Source: Caulobacter sp. 602-2
Lineage (GTDB): Bacteria; Pseudomonadota; Alphaproteobacteria; Caulobacterales; Caulobacteraceae
DNA length: 64,000 bases
Direction of reading: 5' to 3'
NCBI RefSeq assembly: GCF_011043625.1
Contig: NZ_JAAKGT010000015.1
Span: forward strand, 25,749-89,748
Of the stretch, positions 36,151 to 45,274 are shown in pieces (the stretch's first letter is position 1; every line of letters starts with the position of its first letter). Below the pieces are notes generated by a model, which did not search any database, was not told the origin of the DNA, and was given only the letters and a program-made list of their open reading frames with translations. The position numbers were made by a program, and so were the translations under genes.

Positions 36151-38112
36151 TTAGCCCTGCGGAGGCGTTCCCGTCCAGCCGTCGGCGTCGGCCGGTTGGG
36201 CTTCACCGCCCGCGCCGCCCTTGCGCTGGGCCAGCTTGCGCAGCTCCTCGTCGCGGGCGGCCGTATCCCAGGCCCCGCCGGCCTCGCCCGGACGCATGCG
36301 CGCAAGGTCGGCGGCCAGCAGCCGGTCCATGGTCTGGGCCGCGTCGCGCGAGGCCAGGATGTAGGCCTCTTCCTGGCCCCACATCGGCTTGAGGTCCTCG
36401 AAGGTCTTGCGGTCGTGGCGGCGGAAGAACGAGGTGGCGCGGAAGGCCTTGTGGGCCCGGAAGCCCAGCTTCTGCAGCGCGGTGCTGCCCAGCGCCAGGG
36501 CCGCCTCGAAGGTCTCGCGCTCCACCGCGTCGGCGCCGTTGGCCAGAAGGTCGTAGGCGTGGCGGCGGTCCCAGGCGCGGGCCAGGATGATCAGGTTGGG
36601 GAACGCCCGGCGGGCGGTCTCGACCAGCTCGGCGGTCTTCTCGCGGTCATCCAGGGCGACGATCAGCATGCGGGCGTGCTCGGCCCCGGCGGCGCGCAGC
36701 AGGTCAAGGCGCGTGGCGTCGCCGTAGTGCACCCGCCGGCCGAAACGGCGCAGCAGTTCGATCTGCTCGATGTCGCTGTCGAGAACCGTCGACTTGAAGC
36801 CGTTGGCCTGCAGCAGGCGACCGGTGATCTGACCAAAGCGCCCAAAGCCCGCGATGATGATGTCGGGCTCGCCCTCGTCGAACTGCGGGGCCTCGGGCTC
36901 GACGTCGGGAACCGCTGCGTTCATCAGCTCGGCGATGCGCTCGTAGAGGATCATCGCCACCGGCGTCAGCGCCATTGAGACCGCGACCGTGGCGGTCAGC
37001 AGGGCGGCCAAGTCCGCGCCGATGACGCCGGCCCCGACCGTAAAGCTCAGCAGCACGAAGGCGAACTCGCCGCCCTGGGCCAGGGCCGTGGCCACGGCGG
37101 CGGCGCTGCGCCCCTGCGCCCCGGCGATGCGGGCGATGCCGAACATCACCGCGAACTTCAGGACCATCAGGCCCAGCACCAGGCCGATCAGGGTCAGGGG
37201 CTGGCGGGCGATCAGGGTCAGGTCGATGCCCGCGCCGACGGTGATGAAGAAGAGACCGAGCAGCAGGCCGCGGAACGGCTCGATGTCGGTCTCCAGCTCG
37301 CGGCGGAACTCGCTTTCGGCCAGCACCACGCCGGCCAGGAACGCCCCCAGCGCCGGCGACAGGCCCACCGACTGCATCAGGCCCGCGACGCCGACGACGA
37401 TCAGCAGGGCGGCGGCGGTGAAGATCTCGCGCAGGCGGGCCTCGGCGATGAAGCGGAAGATCGGCCGCACGATGAACCGGCCGCTGCCGACGACCACGCC
37501 CACCGCGCCCAGAACGGCCAGGCCCTGAGCCCAGGCCGGCAGGTGCGAGATCAGGCTCGCGCCATGGCCGCCGGCGTCGCTGGCATGAGCGTCGGGGGCC
37601 ACGGTGGCCAGCAGCGGCAGCAGGGCGAACATCGGGATCACCGCCAGGTCCTGCAGCAGCAGCACCCCGAAGGCGGCGCGGCCGACCGGCCCCTGGCGCA
37701 GGCCCTTCTCGTCGAGGGTCTGCAGCACGATGGCGGTCGACGACATGGCCAGGACGAGGCCCACGGCCAGGGCCGTCTGCCAGGGCAGGCTCAGCAGGTA
37801 GCCGATGGCGGCCACGGCCAGGGCCGTGCCCACCACCTGGGCGCCCCCTAAGCCGAAGATCGTCTTGCGCATCTCCCACAGGGTGGAGGGGCGCACCTCC
37901 AGGCCGATCAGGAACAGCAGGATGACGACGCCGAACTCGGCGAAGCGCATGACGTCGTGCTGCTCGCCCACCAAGGACAGCATGGCCGGGCCGATCAGCA
38001 CGCCGGCGATCAGATAGCCCAGCACCGAGCCCAGCCCCAGGCGCTTGGCGATCGGCACCGAGATGACGGCCGCGCCCAGATAGACCAGGGTCTGCTTCAG
38101 GAACGGTTCCAT
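36151..38112 (-). CDS. KefC-like potassium/proton antiporter (CPA2) with RCK domain
   Basis: A 653-residue protein. About 1-385 is the CPA2 membrane part with 12 or so helices (FAEFGVVILLFLIGLEVRP, ALAVGLVLAMSSTAIVLQTLDEKG, AFLAGVVLAES). A linker leads to an RCK_N (TrkA-N) domain with IIIAGFGRFGQITGRLL and a DATRLDLLRAAG strand, which binds nucleotide and gates transport. Kef systems export K+ during electrophile stress. The partner oxidoreductase gene is directly upstream, three bases apart. Confidence 0.92.
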   Translation of the reverse strand: MEPFLKQTLVYLGAAVISVPIAKRLGLGSVLGYLIAGVLIGPAMLSLVGEQHDVMRFAEFGVVILLFLIGLEVRPSTLWEMRKTIFGLGGAQVVGTALAVAAIGYLLSLPWQTALAVGLVLAMSSTAIVLQTLDEKGLRQGPVGRAAFGVLLLQDLAVIPMFALLPLLATVAPDAHASDAGGHGASLISHLPAWAQGLAVLGAVGVVVGSGRFIVRPIFRFIAEARLREIFTAAALLIVVGVAGLMQSVGLSPALGAFLAGVVLAESEFRRELETDIEPFRGLLLGLFFITVGAGIDLTLIARQPLTLIGLVLGLMVLKFAVMFGIARIAGAQGRSAAAVATALAQGGEFAFVLLSFTVGAGVIGADLAALLTATVAVSMALTPVAMILYERIAELMNAAVPDVEPEAPQFDEGEPDIIIAGFGRFGQITGRLLQANGFKSTVLDSDIEQIELLRRFGRRVHYGDATRLDLLRAAGAEHARMLIVALDDREKTAELVETARRAFPNLIILARAWDRRHAYDLLANGADAVERETFEAALALGSTALQKLGFRAHKAFRATSFFRRHDRKTFEDLKPMWGQEEAYILASRDAAQTMDRLLAADLARMRPGEAGGAWDTAARDEELRKLAQRKGGAGGEAQPADADGWTGTPPQG

Positions 38113-38115
38113 GGC

Positions 38116-38709
38116 TTACGCTCCTTCGGCCGCGTGGTCGGCGGCCAGCAGGGCCGACATCCGCGCCTGATAGCGCAGGGCCTCGGCCTTCAGCTGCTCG
38201 TCGTCCTTCATCGCCGCCCCGTGCACCACGAACGGCGTCTCCCAGACCATGCCGCACAGATAGGCCGTCTGCTCCAGCGGACGCAGGAATTCGTCGAGCG
38301 TGAAGCGGTTGTAGCCCTTGGCGTGATAGGCCTGGGCCGGCCCGCCGGTGGTGCAGGCCACGAACAGGCGCTTGCCGGCCAGAGCGTCGCCGCCCAGGCC
38401 GTAGGCGAAGCCGTGCAGCCAGACCAGATCCAGCCACTCCTTCATCAGGGCCGGCGGCGAGTACCAGAACAGCGGGAACTGCAGGGCGATGATGTCGTGG
38501 TCGACCAGCTTCTGCTGCTCGGCCTCGATGTCGATCGAGAAGTCCGGGTAGGTCTCGTACAGGTCATGGAAGGTGACGCCGGAAAGGGCCTTGGCCGCCT
38601 TGGCCAGGGCGCGATTGGCGCGCGAGCGTTCAAGCGCCGGGTGCGCCAGGGTCAGGAGGGCGCCGGCGGTGGCGGGCGTCACGATCGGGGTGCTAGGGTC
38701 GGTGGTCAC
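38116..38709 (-). CDS. KefF-like NAD(P)H quinone reductase, Kef ancillary protein
   Basis: A 197-residue flavodoxin-fold flavoprotein of the KefF/NQO1 family, starting with GTG at 38709. Signatures: LTLAHPALERSRANRALA (FMN loop), LQFPLFWYSPPALMKEWLDLVWLHGFAYG, and CTTGGPAQAY. KefF-type proteins bind the antiporter and activate it while reducing quinones. Gene order (KefF then KefC, three-base gap) supports this pairing. Confidence 0.92.
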   Translation of the reverse strand: MTTDPSTPIVTPATAGALLTLAHPALERSRANRALAKAAKALSGVTFHDLYETYPDFSIDIEAEQQKLVDHDIIALQFPLFWYSPPALMKEWLDLVWLHGFAYGLGGDALAGKRLFVACTTGGPAQAYHAKGYNRFTLDEFLRPLEQTAYLCGMVWETPFVVHGAAMKDDEQLKAEALRYQARMSALLAADHAAEGA

Positions 38710-38817
38710 GCGTAACCGCCTACCGTCGTCGCGTGACGGGAAAATTTATTCATCAAGGCTTGAATTTCTCCGGCCGGCGGGCGAGAGCAGTCGGCGAACG
38801 TCGCTCCGGGAGGAAGC

Positions 38818-39537
38818 ATGGTCGACAAGGTGAAGTCCGACGCCGCAGAAGCGTTGGCGGGTCTGCTGTTCGACGGCATGACCATCATGGCCGGGGGCTT
38901 CGGGCTCTGCGGCATTCCCGAAAACCTGATCGCGGCGATCCGCGAGACGGGGGTCAAGGACCTCACGGTCATCTCCAACAACTGCGGGGTCGACGGATTC
39001 GGCTTGGGCATCCTGCTGGAGAACCGTCAGATCAAGAAGATGGTCTCGTCCTATGTGGGCGAGAACAAGCTGTTCGAACAGCTATACCTGAGCGGAGAAC
39101 TCGAACTGGAGTTCAATCCGCAAGGCACGCTGGCCGAACGCATCCGCGCCGGCGGCGCGGGCATCCCGGCCTTCTTCACGCGCACCGGCTACGGCACCCT
39201 GGTGGCCGAAGGCAAGGAAACCCGCGAATTCGACGGCGAGATGTACGTGATGGAACGCGGCCTGACCGCCGACCTCGCCATCGTCAAGGCCTGGAAGGCC
39301 GACGCCGAGGGCAACCTCGTCTACCGAAAGACCGCCCGCAACTTCAATCCGATGATGGCCACGGCCGGCAAGGCCACCGTCGTCGAGGTCGAGGAGCTGG
39401 TCGAGATCGGCGCGCTCGACAAGGACAACATCCACACCCCCGGCATCTTCGTCGACCGGCTGATCAAGGGCGCGAAGTTCGAGAAGCGCATCGAACGCGT
39501 CACCACGCGCCCCCGCGAAGCCAAGGAGCAAGCGTAA
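38818..39537 (+). CDS. scoA: 3-oxoacid CoA-transferase subunit A
   Basis: A 239-residue subunit of succinyl-CoA:3-ketoacid CoA-transferase. The CoA-transferase signature is LLFDGMTIMAGGFGLCGIPENLI near the N terminus, with ISNNCGVDGFGLG and TAGKATVVEVEELVEIG. It activates acetoacetate with succinyl-CoA so it can enter the acetyl-CoA pool, fitting with PHB breakdown encoded elsewhere in the window (phaZ). GGGAGG lies just upstream. Its stop and the start of scoB overlap (TAATG). Confidence 0.94.
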   Translation: MVDKVKSDAAEALAGLLFDGMTIMAGGFGLCGIPENLIAAIRETGVKDLTVISNNCGVDGFGLGILLENRQIKKMVSSYVGENKLFEQLYLSGELELEFNPQGTLAERIRAGGAGIPAFFTRTGYGTLVAEGKETREFDGEMYVMERGLTADLAIVKAWKADAEGNLVYRKTARNFNPMMATAGKATVVEVEELVEIGALDKDNIHTPGIFVDRLIKGAKFEKRIERVTTRPREAKEQA

Positions 39538-40178
39538 TGGCCTGGACCCGCGACGAGATGGCGGCCCGCGCCGCCAAGGAGCTGCGCGACGGCTTCTACG
39601 TCAACCTCGGCATCGGCATCCCGACCCTGGTGGCCAACTACATCCCCGAGGGCATGCACGTGACGCTGCAGAGCGAGAACGGCATGCTGGGCATGGGCCC
39701 CTTCCCCTATGAGGGCGAAGAGGACGCCGACCTGATCAACGCCGGCAAGCAGACGATCACCGAACTGGATAGCAGCTCGTACTTCAGCTCGGCCGACAGC
39801 TTCGCCATGATCCGCGGCGGCCACATCGCCCTGTCGATCCTGGGCGGCATGCAGGTGTCGGAGACCGGCGACCTGGCCAACTGGATGGTGCCGGGCAAGA
39901 TGGTCAAGGGCATGGGCGGGGCCATGGACCTGGTGGCCGGCGTCAAGCGTGTGGTCGTCGTGATGGACCACTGCGAGAAGTCCGGCGCGCCCAAGCTGCT
40001 GAAAGCCTGCTCGCTGCCGCTGACCGGCGCCGGCGTGGTGGATCTGCTGATCACCGAGCTCGGCGTGTTCGAGATCAACCGCGGCAAGACCCCGGTGAAG
40101 CTGATCGAGCTGGCGCCCGGCGTCTCCGTCGACGAAGTGCAGGCCAAGACCGAAGCGGCGTTCGAGGTCGGCGTCTAG
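39537..40178 (+). CDS. scoB: 3-oxoacid CoA-transferase subunit B
   Basis: A 213-residue subunit with the catalytic Glu47 in LQSENGMLG, which forms the glutamyl-CoA intermediate. NLGIGIPTLVANYIP and MDLVAGVKRVVVVMDHCEKSGAPKLL are further signatures. Coupled to scoA by TAATG. The stop overlaps the stop of the convergent CDP-alcohol phosphotransferase gene in CTAG (40175-40178). Confidence 0.95.
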   Translation: MAWTRDEMAARAAKELRDGFYVNLGIGIPTLVANYIPEGMHVTLQSENGMLGMGPFPYEGEEDADLINAGKQTITELDSSSYFSSADSFAMIRGGHIALSILGGMQVSETGDLANWMVPGKMVKGMGGAMDLVAGVKRVVVVMDHCEKSGAPKLLKACSLPLTGAGVVDLLITELGVFEINRGKTPVKLIELAPGVSVDEVQAKTEAAFEVGV

Positions 40179-40846
40179 CGCCGGTCGGCCAGCCGCTCGG
40201 CCAGGGTGCGCGTGCGGCGGACCACGGTGATCAGGGTTCCCGCCGCGATCACCGCCAGGCCCGCCGCCAACACCTCGCCACGCCCGCTCCACAGAGGCTC
40301 GAAGGCGGCGATCGCGCAGGTCGCCGTCAGGGCGGCCATGCGGTGCGGCTTGGCCATCGGGCCGGAGAAGTCGGCGGCGAAGCCCAGCCCCCGGCCAAGC
40401 TCGCGCACATAGGCCGTCAGCAGGGCCAGCGCCGCGCAGATCCAGCCCAGGGCCGGACCGCCGGAAAAGCCGGCGCTCATCGCGCCGTAGCCGGCCCCGG
40501 CCAGCAGCAACACGTCGGCGATGCGGTCGGGCAGCTCGTTCCAGATCGGGCCGTAGGGGCTGGCGCGGCCGTGCTCCACCGCCACCATGCCGTCGAGCAG
40601 GTTGCAGGCCAGGCGCAGCTGCACGCAGGTCGCCCCCAGGATCAGGCACAGCGATCGCCAGCCGTCCTCGACGCCGCCGCTGGCCGCCAGCAGCGCCCCG
40701 CCCAGCACGGCGAACGCCAGGCCAAGGCCCGAGATCACGTCGGCCGAGATCCCCTTGCCGGCGATGGCCGCGGCCAGGCGGCCGGCCCAGGCCGCGCCCC
40801 GGGTCTTCAGCGGCCGGCGGTTGGTCAGGTCGGGAGCGTCGGTCAT
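40175..40846 (-). CDS. CDP-alcohol phosphatidyltransferase family protein with altered active-site motif
   Basis: A 223-residue membrane protein with about six helices. The family motif Dx2DGx2ARx8Gx3Dx3D is present but changed: Asn82-x2-Asp85-Gly86-x2-Ala89-Val90-x8-Gly99-x3-Asn103-x3-Asp107. Two of the metal-binding aspartates are Asn and the Arg is Val. The spacing is exact, so the family is sure and the activity is not. It overlaps the upstream small membrane gene by four bases (ATGA) and lies next to cdsA and a PlsC-like gene, so a lipid head-group reaction is likely. Confidence 0.85.
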   Translation of the reverse strand: MTDAPDLTNRRPLKTRGAAWAGRLAAAIAGKGISADVISGLGLAFAVLGGALLAASGGVEDGWRSLCLILGATCVQLRLACNLLDGMVAVEHGRASPYGPIWNELPDRIADVLLLAGAGYGAMSAGFSGGPALGWICAALALLTAYVRELGRGLGFAADFSGPMAKPHRMAALTATCAIAAFEPLWSGRGEVLAAGLAVIAAGTLITVVRRTRTLAERLADRR

Positions 40847-41223
40847 GGCGCGGTCTTCCTCCGGTCGGCGACCAGGCGAGCATTGTAGGCGACGGCGTAC
40901 AGCGTCGACATCGTCCAGGGAAAGGCGATCGTCGCCAGAAGTTCCGGCGTGCCGATCAGGCGGTGGACGATGGTCAGGGTCGCCAGGATGGCGCTGGCGG
41001 TGATCGCCGGCGGCAAGGCCAGGGCGACGAAGCCCGAGAACCGCCCGTCCAGCCGCTCCAGCGTCTTCTTGAGCAGCGCCGTCAGCCCGGCCGATAGCAG
41101 CCCCTGGGCCAGGGCGGGACCCCAGACCAGGCCGTGGGCGTGGTTGGCCCACAGGGTCCAGCCGCCCATCAGCAGAAAGCCGAAAGCGGCGTGGACCAGG
41201 CTGGAGCGCAGCAGGTGCGGCAT
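40843..41223 (-). CDS. Small four-helix membrane protein of the lipid locus
   Basis: A 126-residue protein with four hydrophobic segments: LVHAAFGFLLMGGWTLWA, PALAQGLLSAGLTALL, FVALALPPAITASAILATLTIV and a final segment ending TMSTLYAVAYNARLV. I do not recognise the family. It is translationally coupled to the CDP-alcohol phosphotransferase gene downstream (overlap ATGA) and is divergent from cdsA across 72 bases, so it belongs to the same lipid locus. Confidence 0.75.
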   Translation of the reverse strand: MPHLLRSSLVHAAFGFLLMGGWTLWANHAHGLVWGPALAQGLLSAGLTALLKKTLERLDGRFSGFVALALPPAITASAILATLTIVHRLIGTPELLATIAFPWTMSTLYAVAYNARLVADRRKTAP

Positions 41224-41295
41224 GCGACGAAAACTCCCCGGGTCGTAACCTTCGCCAAACAGGCTATACCGGGAGTAGTGCGAACGGGAGCGTTC

Positions 41296-42282
41296 ATGGA
41301 TTTCGTCGGCGACCTGACCGGACACGCAGGCCGTTTCCTGGCCGCCCAGCCGCCCGCGCTGCTGGCGGGCCTGGCGGGCGTGGTGATCCTGCTGGGCGTC
41401 GCCAGCGCCATCGCCGCCGTCCTGCCGCGCCTGAAGCCCGACAAGTCGTACGAAGAGCTGCGGCTGCGCATCGTCTCGTGGTGGGGGATGGTGGCGCTGC
41501 TGGCCGGGGCGCTGCTGCTGGGCTGGCAGGCGACCACCGCCGTCTTCGCCTTCATCTCGTTCCTGGCCCTGCGTGAGTTCCTGTCGCTGGCCGTCCGCCG
41601 ACGCGAGGACCGGCCGGCGATCCTGGCGGCCTATCTGTGCCTGCTGGCCGCCTACGGCTTCATCTTCGCCGACCGCTACATGTTCTATCTGGTGTTCATC
41701 CCGGTGTGGGTGTTCTTGGGGTTGCCCGCGCTGATGGCCCTGATCGGCCAGACCAAGGGCTACCTGGCCAGCGCTGCGACCTTCCACTGGGGCCTGGTCA
41801 CCTGCGTCTACAACCTGGGCTTCGTCGCGTTCCTGATGCGCGTGCCGCAGACTGAGAACCTGCCGGCCGGCGCCGCGGGCCTGGTCTTCTTCCTGCTGCT
41901 GGCCACCGAGTTCAACGACGTGGCCCAGTACGTCTGGGGCAAGCTTTTCGGCCGTCGCAAGATCCTGCCCAGCGTCAGCCCCAACAAGACCTGGGAAGGG
42001 TTCCTGGGCGGCTGGATCACCACCGCCGCCCTGATCTGGTTCGTCGGGCCTGTGTTCACGCCGCTGTCGGGCCATGGCCTGGCCATCGTCGCCTTCGTGC
42101 TGCCGGCCGCGGGCTTCGCCGGCGACGTGACCATGAGCGCCATCAAGCGCGACATCGGGGTCAAGGACACCTCGCACGCCATTCCCGGCCACGGCGGCGT
42201 GCTGGACCGGGCCGACAGCCTGACCTTCACCGCCCCGCTCTACTTCCACCTGCTGGCGCTGTTCGCGCTGGACCGGTTCTGA
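41296..42282 (+). CDS. Phosphatidate cytidylyltransferase (CdsA-type)
   Basis: A 328-residue membrane protein that makes CDP-diacylglycerol from phosphatidate and CTP. The signature near the C terminus is complete: SPNKTWEGFLGGW and KDTSHAIPGHGGVLDRADSL, with the conserved Lys and Asp. Being next to a CDP-alcohol phosphotransferase and a PlsC-like gene rather than in the dxr/bamA cluster, it is probably a second, dedicated copy rather than the housekeeping CdsA. The PlsC-like gene follows after 12 bases. Confidence 0.9.
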   Translation: MDFVGDLTGHAGRFLAAQPPALLAGLAGVVILLGVASAIAAVLPRLKPDKSYEELRLRIVSWWGMVALLAGALLLGWQATTAVFAFISFLALREFLSLAVRRREDRPAILAAYLCLLAAYGFIFADRYMFYLVFIPVWVFLGLPALMALIGQTKGYLASAATFHWGLVTCVYNLGFVAFLMRVPQTENLPAGAAGLVFFLLLATEFNDVAQYVWGKLFGRRKILPSVSPNKTWEGFLGGWITTAALIWFVGPVFTPLSGHGLAIVAFVLPAAGFAGDVTMSAIKRDIGVKDTSHAIPGHGGVLDRADSLTFTAPLYFHLLALFALDRF

Positions 42283-42294
42283 TCTAGTCGCCCC

Positions 42295-42966
42295 GTGCGC
42301 CTGCTCCGCTTCCTCCTGCTCGTCCTCGTCGCCCGGCCGCTGGCCCTGTTCATGACCGGAGCCGACGTCTCCGGCCGCGAGCGCCTGCCGCTGAAGGGCC
42401 CGGCGATCATCGCCGCCAACCACGCCAGCCACGTCGACACCCTGCTGATGCTGTCGATCTTTCCCTCGCGGGCGGTGTCGAAGCTGCGGCCAGCGGCGGC
42501 GGCCGACTACTTCCTGCGCGATCCGGTCATCGGCTGGTTTTCGCGGCACGTGATCGGCATCGTGCCGGTGGCCCGCAGCAAGGCCGGCCGACGCGCCGCC
42601 TCCGGCGAGGGCGAGGACGTCCTGGCCCCGGCCCGCGCCGCCCTGGCGGCGGGCGAGATCGTGCTGGTCTTCCCCGAAGGCACGCGCGGCGACGGCGCGA
42701 CCGACGCCATGGGCCAGCTGAAGGGCGGCGTCGCGCGCCTGGCCGAGGCCTTTCCCGAGGCCCCGGTGATCCCGGTGTGGATACAGGGCGCGGGCCGCGT
42801 TCTGCCCAAGGGCGCCAGCGTGCCGGTGCCGCTGAACTGTGCGGTGCTGGTGGGCGAGCCCGTGGCCTGGACCGGCAAGCGCGCCGCCTTCATGGACGCC
42901 CTGCGCGGGGCGATGCTGGCGCTGAAGGAACAGGCGCCGCCGCTGCGCTGGTCGGACGAGCCCTGA
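42295..42966 (+). CDS. 1-acyl-sn-glycerol-3-phosphate acyltransferase (PlsC-like)
   Basis: A 223-residue membrane-associated acyltransferase starting with GTG at 42295. The catalytic Hx4D is NHASHVD; the FPEGTR motif binds the glycerol phosphate; VIPVWIQGAG is the fourth motif. It acylates lysophosphatidate or a related lysolipid. It is 12 bases after cdsA, so the two form an operon. Confidence 0.92.
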   Translation: MRLLRFLLLVLVARPLALFMTGADVSGRERLPLKGPAIIAANHASHVDTLLMLSIFPSRAVSKLRPAAAADYFLRDPVIGWFSRHVIGIVPVARSKAGRRAASGEGEDVLAPARAALAAGEIVLVFPEGTRGDGATDAMGQLKGGVARLAEAFPEAPVIPVWIQGAGRVLPKGASVPVPLNCAVLVGEPVAWTGKRAAFMDALRGAMLALKEQAPPLRWSDEP

Positions 42967-42973
42967 GAAAGAC

Positions 42974-43933
42974 CTAGGCGGTCGCCACCCCGGCCCAGCG
43001 CGACAGGCGCGGGGTGCGGGCCACCAGCTCGGCCAGGCCGACATGGATCGCCAGCATCACCGCGCAGATCGGCAGCACCTGCCAGCGGAACGGATGCGGC
43101 GCTTCGGGCGCGAGGGTCATCGGCTGCAGGAAAAGCACGATGATGATGTTGTTGGCCGCGTGGGCGCCGACCGCGAACTCCACCCCGCCCAGCCGCAAGG
43201 TGGCCCAGGCCAGACCGATGCCCAGCACAGCCCGCACCAGGAAGGCGTCGGGATTGGGGTCGAGGTGGACCGCCGAAAAGGCGACGCCGTTGATCAGCAG
43301 GATCATCCACACCTTGCGGGTGAAGGCGCCCGTCAGCTTCAGCAGCCAGCCGCGGAACACCAGCTCTTCGGCGGCGGCGGCCAGCAGCAGCAGGATGATG
43401 GCGCCGACGGCGTGGGCGAGCCGGCCGTCGAAGCTGGAGGTCAGGGTCAGGATCGGCGTCGGCGGGGCGTGCGGGTCGAGCCGCGCGCTGGCCGCCAGCA
43501 GCGGGCCGACGATCAGGGAAAACAGCGCAAGGCCCAACAGGGTCAGGCGCCAGCGATAGACCGGCGCGCTGGTCAGGTAGCTGCGCAGGCGGCGATGGTG
43601 CAGCAGGGCCGCCACGCCCGCGAAGGCCACCGCCATGCCGCCGTTGGTGGCGGTCGCCAGGCACAGCACGAACAGCAGGGTGATCAGGTCCGACACCCCC
43701 GCGCCGGGCTTGGACAGCGATTCCAGCAGGGCCTTGCTCTGGTCGAAACCGCCGTCGAGCAGCCCGGTGAACAGCGCCATGACGAAGACGCCGCCGATCA
43801 CGGCGGCCAGGGCGGCGGCGAGCGCCCCGACGGGCAGGGTCAGCAGCGCGCGCCCGACATGCCGGTCGGCCGGCGTCAGGTCGTCCAGAAACGCCGAACG
43901 TCTCACGTCCTCGAACACAGCCGCCCGTTCCAA
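42974..43933 (-). CDS. CPBP family intramembrane metalloprotease
   Basis: About 319 residues with eight hydrophobic segments. The three CPBP motifs are intact: EELVFRGWLL (EExxxR), INGVAFSAVHLD (FxxxH) and HAANNIIIVLF (HxxxN). Members cleave or process within the membrane. No ATG fits; TTG at 43933 (AGGAGG 11 bases upstream) is preferred, with GTG at 43918 or 43906 as alternatives. Convergent with the PlsC-like gene, seven bases between the stops. Confidence 0.85.
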   Translation of the reverse strand: MERAAVFEDVRRSAFLDDLTPADRHVGRALLTLPVGALAAALAAVIGGVFVMALFTGLLDGGFDQSKALLESLSKPGAGVSDLITLLFVLCLATATNGGMAVAFAGVAALLHHRRLRSYLTSAPVYRWRLTLLGLALFSLIVGPLLAASARLDPHAPPTPILTLTSSFDGRLAHAVGAIILLLLAAAAEELVFRGWLLKLTGAFTRKVWMILLINGVAFSAVHLDPNPDAFLVRAVLGIGLAWATLRLGGVEFAVGAHAANNIIIVLFLQPMTLAPEAPHPFRWQVLPICAVMLAIHVGLAELVARTPRLSRWAGVATA

Positions 43934-44059
43934 TACAGCACCCGCCTCCTCGCTAATCGGGCGCGGGCCGAAGGAAAAGAGGTTTCGAGCAAAGTCGCCC
44001 CGCGACTTGCCGTCTCGCGGCAATGACGGCACACATCGGCGGTTGTCGATGGGGGTTTC

Positions 44060-44707
44060 ATGAGCAAGTCGCCGAACCAGACCGAGCACGAGGCGGACGA
44101 CCGCCACCTGCATCGCCTGGTGCTGTTCTCCGACGCGGTCTTCGCGATCGCGATCACGCTGCTGGCCATCGAGATCCATCCGCCCGAGCACTGGCATGGC
44201 GTGGCCGACCTGTTCAGCCAGATGGGCCACAAGCTGTGGGCCTATGCGGTCAGCTTCGCCGTCATCGGCGTCTACTGGATCAGCCACCGGCGGATCTTCG
44301 CCCGGCTGCGGGCCGCCAACGGCGTGCTCGACGTGCTGAACCTGGTCGCGCTCGGACTGATCGCCCTGCTGCCGCTGACGACGGAGCTTCTGTGGGAGCA
44401 CGCCTCGTCCGAGGCGACCTTCGTCTATGTCGGCCTGGTCGCGGCGATCGGCGTCGCGATGTCGATCGTCTGGGGCTATGCGGCCTTCGCCGGCGAACTG
44501 GCCGGCCCGGTCCATCGCGGCGAGGCCCTGTTCACCCTGGCCCGCACGGCCGTCGCGCCCGGCCTGATGTGCGGCCTGATCCTGTTCAGCCTGAACCACG
44601 TCTGGGGCCTGATCCCGCTGGCGGCGGCGATCGCCGCCTTCGTGGCCGGCGGCCGTTTCATGCGCCGCCGCGCCGCCGCCCAGGCCGCCGAGCAGGCCGC
44701 GGCCTGA
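44060..44707 (+). CDS. TMEM175-like (DUF1211) potassium channel
   Basis: A 215-residue protein with six helices. The signature FSDAVFAIAITLLAIEI (Phe23-Ser24-Asp25) on the first helix lines the pore in this family; the next helices include YAVSFAVIGVYWISHRRIFARL. Bacterial TMEM175 relatives are potassium-leak channels. It overlaps rsmD by one base (TGATG-type junction), so they may be co-transcribed. Confidence 0.88.
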   Translation: MSKSPNQTEHEADDRHLHRLVLFSDAVFAIAITLLAIEIHPPEHWHGVADLFSQMGHKLWAYAVSFAVIGVYWISHRRIFARLRAANGVLDVLNLVALGLIALLPLTTELLWEHASSEATFVYVGLVAAIGVAMSIVWGYAAFAGELAGPVHRGEALFTLARTAVAPGLMCGLILFSLNHVWGLIPLAAAIAAFVAGGRFMRRRAAAQAAEQAAA

Positions 44708-45270
44708 TGCGCATCGTCTCGGGCCAGTATCGCGGCAAGGCCATCGCCACCCCGCCGGGCGACGCCACCCGCCCCACCTCCGACCGCGCCCGCCAGGCCG
44801 TGTTCAACATCCTGGAGCACGCCGCCTGGGCGCCGGAACTGCATGGCGCTCGGGTGATCGACGTCTTCGCCGGGTCTGGCGCCCTGGGCCTCGAGGCGAT
44901 CTCGCGCGGCGCCGTGAACTGCCTGTTCGTCGAGACCAACGAGGCCGCGCGCGGCGCGATCCGCCAGAACATCGACGCCTTCGGCCTGTTCGGCCAGACC
45001 CGCGTGCACCGTCGCGACGCCACCGACCTTGGTCCCCGTCCGGCCAGCGCCGGCGCGGCCTTCGACATCGCCTTCCTCGACCCGCCCTACGCCAAGGGCC
45101 TGGGCGAAAAGGCCCTGGCCGAGCTGGTCGCCGGCGGCTGGCTGGCCCCGGGCGCCATCGTGGTGTTCGAGCGCGGCGTCGGCGAGCCCGACCCGACGCT
45201 GGAGGCCTTCGAGACCCTGGACGCCCGCGACTACGGCGCGGCCAGGGTGCTGTTCCTGCGGCTGCTGTAG
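44707..45270 (+). CDS. rsmD: 16S rRNA (guanine966-N2)-methyltransferase
   Basis: A 187-residue SAM-dependent methyltransferase. The start MRIVSGQYRGKAIATP is typical of RsmD; motif I is VIDVFAGSGALGLEAISRG and the catalytic NPPY-type motif is DPPYAKGLG. It methylates G966 of 16S rRNA in the assembled 30S. The ATG overlaps the stop of the TMEM175-like gene. Confidence 0.95.
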   Translation: MRIVSGQYRGKAIATPPGDATRPTSDRARQAVFNILEHAAWAPELHGARVIDVFAGSGALGLEAISRGAVNCLFVETNEAARGAIRQNIDAFGLFGQTRVHRRDATDLGPRPASAGAAFDIAFLDPPYAKGLGEKALAELVAGGWLAPGAIVVFERGVGEPDPTLEAFETLDARDYGAARVLFLRLL

Positions 45271-45274
45271 GGCT

